In this document: piece after piece, positions 55,401-64,000 of the stretch
Position numbering within the stretch: position 1 is the stretch's first letter
How the letters are laid out: every line of letters begins with the position of its first letter
NCBI GenBank assembly: GCA_015227615.1
Contig: JAALGZ010000020.1
Coordinates: 558,001 to 622,000, forward strand
Source of the DNA: Labyrinthula sp. Ha
Lineage: Eukaryota > Sar > Bigyra > Labyrinthulida > Labyrinthulaceae
DNA: 64,000 nt
Reading direction: 5' to 3'
Translations under genes and position numbers: made by a program
Notes under the pieces: model-generated
Seen by the model: only the letters and a program-made list of their open reading frames with translations
What the model was told of the DNA's origin: nothing
Databases searched by the model: none

Positions 55401-56862
55401 TATAAAGCAACAGAACCTAGCCTAAGTTAATTCTTGTACATATACTTGAGTGGCTTCTTGTTATAGTTTTTAAAATGTTTTAGGTGTTGAGGTATTGCAC
55501 GTTATTAATTTATTTTTTTAAGCTTAATCTTGTCTCAGGAATAATCAATCTCATGATGGATTCCGACGACAACTGAGCTCTTAGCATCTCATCCTTTTCT
55601 CCTTTTTTATTGTTGTTAGAAGCTCATAACCCGAGTATAGCTGCCATCATGTTTCAGTGCTATAGTTGAATGCATAGAAATTATTTTCAAATAGTTTCAA
55701 CTTTTGTTAGGTCATACAAGCATAGCCAAATTTTTCATATCTGATAGTACTAACCTTTCGAAGAACTAATAACTGTCAATTGTGGCCTCCTAGCCATCTG
55801 TATTCTGGATAGGCGCTCTGTTGCGTTAAACCAAGGTGGCTGATCAGAGAAAGGTTAAGCTTTTATTCAAGTTAAAAATTACCCTACAAGAAAACTTGTA
55901 GGTTTTGGGAAAAGCCCCCTAAAGCTTTACATGTATCGTAGTTAGTTTAGTTTAGTGAAAGAAGCTATAGTTCATTTTCGCAATGACTACGAACGCGGCT
56001 CAGTTGAAACTTCTAAAAGTTTGCACTTTGCTCTAGACAGAGTGCAACAGTAGAGAACCGATAAAAGTTTTCTCTAGTCTTTTTAGTTGGCGGATGAACG
56101 ACTTTGTCCGTGTCTGAGGGTCACGATCTTGCATTAATCTTTAACAAGAGAAGTTAAAGTAAGGTATGTTTGTAACTAAGTTTACAAGTGGTCTAAATAT
56201 TCTACATAAGTTTTTCTTAATTCAATAAATGCGTGTCTAAGGTTGTTGCTTAACCATATAGCAATGAGTTTTATTGTCTCGCAGAGTAAGTTTTGCTCCT
56301 AACATTCCTTTAACTCTTACTCAGTATGAATTTATTTACGCAGTTATCCATTCTTCCGAGGTTAAACCTCTATCAAAGTCCAAGCAGTAACAACTAGAAG
56401 CTGTTGTTTAAGTATTTTGTGTCTATTCAATCTTTACCTTTTAAATCATTTAATAAAGAGTTCATAGTAGGCTGGTTATACATTTTATTGTTCAATCGAA
56501 GTATTTGAAACTCTATCCAGTTTCCATTCTAATTTTCAACTTGTTACTCCTGATTCCCAATTCGATAGTTCTAAACGGATAGCATTCGTAGAACATCGAT
56601 AAGGAATATAGCACAGTGGGTTGTCGGTAGTACATTCAAATAGATATTTACATATAGAATGAGGTATGACTCAAAATATGGTTAGAGATAACCTATAATG
56701 GCTCAATAAAAATGAGTCATGAACTTATGAGTTATTAATTATTGTTGATTGTATGTTTTGTCTCGTTTCCATATGAATTTTATATTTTCGGGAATTGTAC
56801 CGTTTTTTGCTAAAAAAGGTATATGAAAAAAACTTGCCTTGAGCTTACTACTTAAGACAAGG
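52431..56862. other. gene-poor spacer 7 (4.4 kb)
   Basis: The first 350 bp hold the promoter of the two-pass membrane protein. Beyond that I see no gene, no coherent exon pair and no RNA gene. A G run lies near 54788-54794. Stop codons are dense in all frames. Confidence 0.6.
52591..52600 (-). promoter_or_regulatory. CCCAAA box upstream of the two-pass membrane protein
   Basis: On the gene's strand this reads TTACCCAAAA, identical over 10 bp to the box in the dethiobiotin synthetase/MED22 promoter. Two weaker versions (ATTTTGGG, AACCCAAAA) follow within 50 bp. Confidence 0.35.
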
Positions 56863-57701
56863 ATGCTGTTGCGGCAAGAATACGAAGCCAATGGAAATAC
56901 TTTTTGGACAATTATGATAAACAATAGACTACTTCTGGTTCTTGTTGTTGGCTGCTTGTTTTTGGCTTTATTTAGCTTTTGTTTCGCCTGTGAGTTATGG
57001 AGAGAGTTTCAGCACTTTAAGGTCAGCATTTTTCAACTTATTAAAGAGAGTGAAAAACATGAAGGGACAAATCACAGAACAAAAGAAAGTAAAGTGCGTT
57101 CTATGCCATCTATTCTGAAAATTGGAACCGAAGAAAATTATCGAGAAAATCCTGGGAAATATTACAACGACTATAGCAAACAACCCAATGCTAAATTAAG
57201 CAAGATATATCAAAGAAGAAGTGTAAGGAGGTCTCAAAGTAAAAATATTCTTGAAGAAACCTATGCAAATCCTATGAAAAAGACTTTGGGAACAAGTATG
57301 TCTGTTTTTTCATCTTAGCTTTTAGTGCATGAGGATGACAAGACAGAAAACTTTGAATTCCTTAAGGAGAAAATAATTGAATCTCGACGGAACCAACTTG
57401 ACAAGAGTAGAGTTCACCGGATTAAGCCAAATGAAGAAGGTTTTGAAATTAGTACAGATACTTTATTTCGGTCCGCTCATGTTGGAAACTCACGTGATCA
57501 ACTTCCTGAATTACAGTCTTCTAGTATACTTTTATGTTGTTTATTATTTTAGATGAATTATCTAGTGAAACTCCCGTCGGAAAATTTTTAAGGGGAAGTA
57601 GAAGAATATCTTTTTTAGAAAGTAAAACAAAAGATTTTGAAGATGATTCAGAGAGTATTCAAACAGAGGGGGGACCTAAAAAATTTCATGATTTTTTTTA
57701 A
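56863..57701 (+). CDS. single-pass membrane protein with long basic tail, unknown
   Basis: Three exons, 56863-57295, 57326-57523 and 57553-57701, with introns of 30 nt (57296-57325) and 29 nt (57524-57552). The product is 259 aa. The frame is open slightly upstream, but 56863 is its first ATG. One membrane helix lies at about residues 23-46 (LLLVLVVGCLFLALFSFCFA), followed by a long hydrophilic domain rich in Arg, Lys, Ser and Glu (IYQRRSVRRSQSKN, then FLRGSRRISFLESKTKDF). Both introns are needed to read through in-frame stops, which supports a real spliced gene. No family was recognised. The RRxS motifs could be basophilic kinase sites. It stands alone between two spacers. Confidence 0.78.
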
Positions 57702-60700
57702 ACTATTTTCTTTCTGGAAGGCTTGCCGGATTTTATTTTTATAGTTGTAGAAAACTCTACTATAAGTATTTTCAAGACCACAAATATTTCTTTCTGCATG
57801 AAGAAAGAGTTGGATACGTTTTGAACTTGTGAAAGAACAAGCATATAGTTTTAGATATACTTATATTATATCATTTATTGAAAAATTTATTCAAGTCAGA
57901 GAAGGAGTTATTACGAGCAGAATATTAGGATCTAAATATTTTCTTACGCACCAAAAAGGAGGATACAAACCTTAGTTTCAACTAATAGTTATAAAACAAT
58001 GAGATAATCAGTCACCCTAGCAAGACCACTAAACATTTTGGAATCTATTTCACGCATATATTAGCCTTTACTAATTGAATTTTAGAAACAACAAGACTGG
58101 CTAGAAAAAGGTACTTTTTTCTCTTTGTAAGATGAATATCTTCATTGCAAGTAAAACTTTTGTCTTGGTTGAAAATCTGTGCACCTATTGTATTTTCTGA
58201 CTGCTTCTTGTGTTGAACAGGACTAACATTAAAGGTCCAAGTGACACAAATGTTTATCATTTAAGTTGTGTATAACTCCTAAAGTTATTAATTGCATCAA
58301 ATAAGTTTTCTAGTTGATACTTTTAGCATAATTAAGTGCACAGCTTTTCATCTAATGTATTTTATGAAGCTAATCTTTGTAATAATAGATGTCTTGCTGC
58401 TTGGCAGGTTTCAGTGATAAGTTTACCAGAGCCTCTATATGATTCTCACTTCCCATGGACTAAATTTTCTTCAGTTTCATTAAATTTAGTACTGTGTAAG
58501 AAACTGGTGTTTACTTCATTTCCCTCGGCTTCTGTGTACTATAGTTTGCAATAGCTCTACTCCAATATTGTTCGTATAATTTATTAGGGAACCTATCGGA
58601 GCTTACCATTAAGAGCTTATGTATTGGTATCACATATAGTCTTTGGTGCTTTATTATTAATCTAAACAATAATGCATACATTGTGTACGGAATCCGGAGA
58701 GAGACCTGTATAAGAATTATGTACTGTATTTCAAAGATTGTGTTTCATGAAACCACATAGTAACTTGAATTTATGCATTGTACTCAGGAAAGTTAATTAC
58801 ATATGCTGGTTAACAAGTAGGACTAGCACTTCAACCTAGTTTACTCACCCTATATAGTTCCAATCTGCCTATACCTCAAACTAAACTCTAATACATAAAA
58901 CTTGCACTATAACCTATTTTAGCCTTTGAATTTAAAAATTTGTTTTCATGCAATATATCGTACCTTCTCTGATGTCAAACAGAGTCTCTTCATCAGCGGA
59001 ATAGTCTTTTGTAAAGATATATTTACGACTCTACCACAAACTAATGAGTTTTTAAGGTAGTAATTGGCTTAGAATTGAACAATTCAAATATTATGGTAAG
59101 ATATATGTTTGAAGGTCTCGTTCCTTTAATTCCTCGACTTTACGATACACTTCAATAAAAAGTTATTCTGAGATTAAAAACTTTTGATCTGAAGTGGGAT
59201 GTACTTTTTATTGTGGGACGACAACAGGAAGAAACAATATATATTAATACTGCTGGAAAAGCTTATACTGGTGCGTTTTAACTTGATTCGAAAGAACCTT
59301 ATATCTTCGCTGTACAGGAAAGTAATTGAAACGCATAATCATGGATTCATAAGCTTTTTAACAGGAGAAACCATGCACGCATAGATAATCGACAAATGAA
59401 ACTATTTAAATGCAATTAAAATTACCTCTCATGCCAAGAGCAGTAGCTCTGGGTCAGATACCCAATGATTAAGACATAATACTTGGTAAAAAATTTTTTC
59501 ATCTTCTAGTCCAGGTGATGGTGGTTGCACTCCAATTATTACAAGAAAAAGATTTTTTGAGTAAGCATCGTAGCTGAAAGTAAACTGTACATTACCATCC
59601 TATAAAATATGATATTATTGAGTGCAGTTACTTGGAGATAAAGTTCAGCATTCGTGTTGCTGATACATATGTCCCGATTTATACATTTAACCTTGTTGCT
59701 GAGTTTCCCTTTCTTTTGCAGTTACACTTCTCTCAAGTTAAGAGACTAGAAGATGGGGTTAATCAAAATATACACAAAAAAAAGCTTTTGAGAAATCGGT
59801 CTCAGGATTCCAAGTTTTTCAAGTTGTTCGATTTTCATTTCCTCCTTGAATATCTAGAACTCATTATTCCTATTGCAATATTTCAGAAATATGGTAAATT
59901 GCGAGTTAACAAGATCTACCTGAAGTTTTATGGAGGAAGAAAACATCAATTTGAAGAAAAACTTATAATTGAATGGAATAGCACATGACACAGTTGGGGA
60001 TCTTCATGGAGAATTTTAAGCAGAAGTTCTTTCCTCTTCTTGTTTGGGTTGCATTCTAGGGAGGGGGCTCATATGCCTGGACATTATACACGACACAACA
60101 TGTGGTATGAATAGTTTATTAAATTCAGTGACAATGATTATTTTTTCCAAGAAAATTGTTCTATATTCCGTTCATTGTGAGGTGGCGTTGAAAAGATCTC
60201 CAAGATATTACTTATGAATAAGAACAAATATAAACATTTCCCTAAAGGCATTATGAACATAATAAAGTACAGTACAATCGGCTCCATCTAAACTAAATGC
60301 TCTGTTAGAAAACTATATATTTTCAAGACATAGGGATGTTAGCACGATAAAAAATAGCACAAATAATGCCATTATTCATGAATACTATATTTATACGTGT
60401 TGGAAGAAAAAGTCGAAAACAGATTAACATAAACTCAGCGATATGATCCAGGTACTGTTTCACCTGGCGGTACTTCTAACTATTCAAAAATGTATTTAGA
60501 ACTTGATTATATTTATTCATTAGAGAAAACCACAACTCAAACAATAGAAAAGATTAATTAGTTACAACGATGCAAAAATACGAATCTCTTCTATAAGTTA
60601 TTAACTTAGCCCAATGTATCAGTTTGATGGTAAGAAAATATGTTGCAACCAGTTCAATTTCTAATACTAGAAAGAGCAGGTCTCATATAGGATCCTTAGA

Positions 60701-63700
60701 ATTTGAACAAGCATTGTCTAGTTATTTCCACAAACAAACCGAATTCAACTCGCTAGGTAAAAGAGAAACAACCAGAAAAATATACTACATATGTACGTTA
60801 AGTACCTGTTCTTGTTGGGAAAGAATAATTTCACTAGGTTATTGGGCATCCGGAACGATAAAAGTTTGATCCTTCGTTGGTGCAACCAGTTTGTTAACAT
60901 GATTAAAAATCTAAAATGGAGACAAGATTTAATCTCACACAATATCATGTACACTTCGTATAATATCATTCACTTTGCACCTATTTGAAACCATGATAAC
61001 CCAACATAATGCACTAAATCATTGGCTAAGATTTTGAGATTTTCTTATATAGTTGAAATTTTAAAAGCTTGGTTAAGATTTCACCTACTAACCCGAGTAT
61101 AACATTAAATCTTACGCATTATTGATTGAGTGGAGAGATGGAGTTTATTTTTATTCAGTTTAAAATAGGATATCATCGTTATTGGGACAAATTGTTAAAG
61201 GTTTTGTAAGCTTTGCTGTACTTTTCATGTTCATGGGATCTGTCATCTATTGAGTACTGAAATAAGAATTATTGAGATAAGTGTTAGATGTCAATAATCC
61301 AGCTAGGATGCACTTCAAGAATAATTAAAAGGACTTAATTCCATTTTAGATATAATAGAGAGTACTTTCCCCATATCATATTTTATCAATTTATTTTTTA
61401 GCCAACTGATTACAATATACCAGTTTTGTATCATGTTAATGTAGCTCCATTTCTCACTTGTTCAGAAAAATTCTTATGTATGAAATTATAAAATAAAAGT
61501 AGAGGGGGAAACAGGGAAACCTTGTGAATAAGTATTAAGAATCTTTCATTAACATTGCACTGTGAAAAACAAACTTCCACTCCTTCTTGCAACAAATATA
61601 CCTAGTTAGAGTGTTAACTAAAAAGTTCTCTTTCAGATCTTCTTGGTTTTTTCTAATAAACGTACCATTTGATGTATCTTTAAGGTAAGTTAAGGTGCCA
61701 CAAGAAGATCTTCAGTACCTGAATGATTATTTTGAGCTCACTTTCTAGTGCTATTTTTTTGTTTTTCTTCTGACTAAGGATTCAATATATTTCTCAGATG
61801 CAAGTATGATAAAGATACCAAAAATTCTTATCGTAGCTCGTTTAATATGTGAAACCACCATTGAAGGAGATTTTATATGTTTTCCGACCTTAATTAAACT
61901 CAAAAATGATCAGCTTATATACTGTTTTCTTCTACGATTAATACAATTGACTATAGAATTTTGAAATTAACCCTTGATTTCTTATTCTCTGAAATTGAGC
62001 TTCCAGAAAAATATAATAACCAAACCGTAATGAGTTGAAGGCGTGTATTGTAATATAAATCTAAAATTTGGTATACTTTTCGAATACAGAGTAATTTCTA
62101 CAGATGTTGAGTTCCGCGAGGTACAAACTATTGTTGCTTATGGCTTTTCTAGAAATCAGGAAAGGTATCAGGCATGTCCCAGTTATGATTATTTGTCTCT
62201 AAACTCTTTCACAATTGGCACGGTGTAGCCAAATGGATGGACTTAGGTATCTCTAAAGTCTACAATAGTACGGAAAGTCCCCCAAATGTTATGTTTTATT
62301 CTTATTATTAGATGTGTCATAAGAAAATTCATATTCCGTAACAAACACAAATATTCCCAACTAAAGAGCAACTAAACAAGAAGCTAAATGCATACTAGCG
62401 ACAATAAACTGGTACAAACTGAGGTCATAACATATCAAAATAGAAGTAAAAGAAAAACGGAAAATGTTTTTTTGAATAGACAAGAGGTGCCAAGTTTTCC
62501 ATAAGTGTCTTGTTAAACCTTGCGGAAATTTATGTGAATGATAGTAGAAAAAAAAACAAAAACAAATAAATAAAAATTCACCAAGGTTCTAGGGGCACTA
62601 TATTTGACTTAAGAATTTACTATCGATTGATGTCATATGCTACCACCTTGCCTGTTTTTAGAAATCATGAGATAAGTCATTTAAAGGTTTGAAAAGTTAT
62701 TTTTTATTAGGAGAAACAGATATTTTGTACAGATTCTATACTTATCCTGTTATTTACCCCAGCGTATCGAGGCTCTAATCAACTCTAAAATTTCGAGATT
62801 TTCATTTGTTCCTATTGGAATTTTACCATACACAGTCCTCCTTATTGCAGTTATAAAATTTGATATTCGACGAAGTGGTCTCCAGGTGAAATAAAATACA
62901 CAGCAGAATTCGTTCGAGCTCGCTTACTACGACGCTTATTTGTAATCACACATACATAAACCATACGCTATAGTATCCATCGAATATCATATAACTGATT
63001 TTGTAGCTATAGAGGTTTTCTGATCAGTGTATGACAAGCTTTTCCAGGTATCATTCCTTATGGGAAAATATTTCATTTTATCTTCTTCTTTTATCCAGAG
63101 TAATATTAACTTCAGTTCCTTAAGTATCTAAAACTGAAGTAAAAAGAAATGTAACTACTTTTTTGATCATTAAGAAGATTCGTATTTTTCAATGCTAATA
63201 ATTCCGCTAATCATTCGCTACTGACATTGTTGTATTTACCCAGGTAAAGTTTTATTAATCTTTACCACAGTTAAATTCTGCGTGTCTAGAAGAGAATCCA
63301 TATGGACCTAAGACATAACTCGATGTTTACTCAACTTTAATTTTAGCCAGATTGGCAATGCTACAGCGAACCTTTTCGACTCCTGAGAAGATATGAAACA
63401 TATTCTAGCGGATAAGTATTTTGTTAGATGGATGACTTCAATATCGTGCTTTTCAATAACCCTTATATTTGGATCAATATATTTAGTTATAATTAATAGG
63501 GAGGGCCATATATTTTCCTTGAATAGTGTTCGGAGATTTTCTGAATTTCAAAGAACCTCAGTGAGCAACTGTTGTTCAGAATGTTTTCTTACTTGAAAAA
63601 ATAATTGTGGAGAATCGGTCATTTAAGAGTATCACCTTTCTAAAATTCAAGTTCTTAAAAATAGCACATCTTTGTTGAGAAATTTTGAAGAATACTCATA

Positions 63701-64000
63701 TTGCAATATTAAATTATTCTTAAATTCAGTTTTTTGCCTTTTCTATTTATTGAGATATAATTAGGATATAGTAGATTATTATATGAATGATTAGGCTATT
63801 TGAAATGACTGCAATCAGTAATTTAACCTGATATCGACATTTTTTGAAGTATTAAGAAGCATAGTTAAAGGTTTTTCTATCACTAGAATTACTATATCTG
63901 ATTCTTTATTTGTTATCCATAGCAGGTTTCTAGAGATTGAAACAATTATGAGCGTACCCGTTCTTTCATATTTGTAGCTTCTAGAAAAATTATTCTTGTG
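57702..64000. other. gene-poor spacer 8 (at least 6.3 kb, runs off the window)
   Basis: No intact gene is recognised. Besides the block at 59632-59988 (listed separately), protein-like + strand frames lie at 60624-60869 (81 codons) and 63393-63596 (67 codons, ATG, hydrophobic ISCFSITLIFGSIYLVII). None connects through a splice pair of the local type. The right edge may lead to a gene outside the window. Confidence 0.5.
59632..59988 (+). pseudogene. 118-codon coding-like stretch without an ATG start
   Basis: This is the longest stop-free stretch in the spacers (118 codons, ending TGA). It has plausible protein texture (FDFHFLLEYLELIIPIAIFQ, then KLRVNKIYLKFYGGRKHQFE) but lacks an ATG at its left end. 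No acceptor/donor pair of 27-34 nt links it to another exon, and no family was recognised. It could be an exon of an unresolved gene, a relic or chance. Confidence 0.2.

Noticed and set aside
1-64000. CRISPR arrays, operons with bacterial ribosome binding sites, insertion sequences
   Set aside because: The window is clearly eukaryotic nuclear DNA; no spaced direct repeats or bacterial transposase were seen.

Overview
This is nuclear DNA from a unicellular eukaryote (protist) that uses the standard code: TAA, TAG and TGA all end genes here. The DNA is AT-rich. Its core genes are typically eukaryotic: RPS28, CKS1, MSI1/RBBP4, MED22, EMC5, MO25, NOM1/Sgd1 and a PIP kinase. I cannot name the species or group. 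The strongest lineage clue is intron size: all 20 introns I could place are 27-34 nt long (mean about 29), GT-AG, and 18 of 20 begin GTA. Lengths near 30 nt are known in only a few protist lineages, Blastocystis among them, and I do not claim a match.

Layout. Genes sit in tight islands separated by 4.4-7.1 kb stretches with no recognisable intact gene, about 70% of the window. The islands are: (1) 1-1008, PIP kinase 3' end and an RRM protein; (2) 8078-13227, a kelch/EGF attractin-like surface protein, a P-loop-like type II membrane protein and a seven-pass membrane protein with a C-terminal RGS domain; (3) 18439-21542, an MFSD12-like transporter, RPS28, an SH3/coiled-coil protein, CKS1 and tRNA-Arg(UCU); (4) 27427-28734, MO25; (5) 34342-36123, dethiobiotin synthetase, MED22, EMC5 and a 45-aa membrane protein; (6) 41132-43803, a Cys-rich type I membrane protein and MSI1/RBBP4; (7) 49337-52430, a small basic protein, NOM1/Sgd1 and a small two-pass membrane protein; (8) 56863-57701, a single-pass membrane protein.

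Within islands packing is extreme. Convergent neighbours end within 11 bp of each other, and MED22/EMC5 have overlapping stop codons. Divergent start codons are consistently 103-109 bp apart. These short bidirectional promoters carry recurring motifs: a CCCAAA-centred box (three tandem copies between RPS28 and the SH3 gene) and a Myb-like TAACGGT(TA) element (upstream of MSI1, CKS1 and the attractin-like/type II pair).

The gene set mixes housekeeping (ribosome, rRNA processing, Mediator, ER insertion, chromatin, cell cycle, biotin) with surface and signalling proteins (7TM-RGS, kelch-EGF, duplicated-Cys receptor-like, PIP kinase, MO25). The gene-poor stretches contain short protein-like blocks broken by stops and frame changes. 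The clearest, 31.1-34.2 kb, may be a decayed retroelement. Start codons were re-chosen at ATG, and exons were joined by hand from homology and splice signals.
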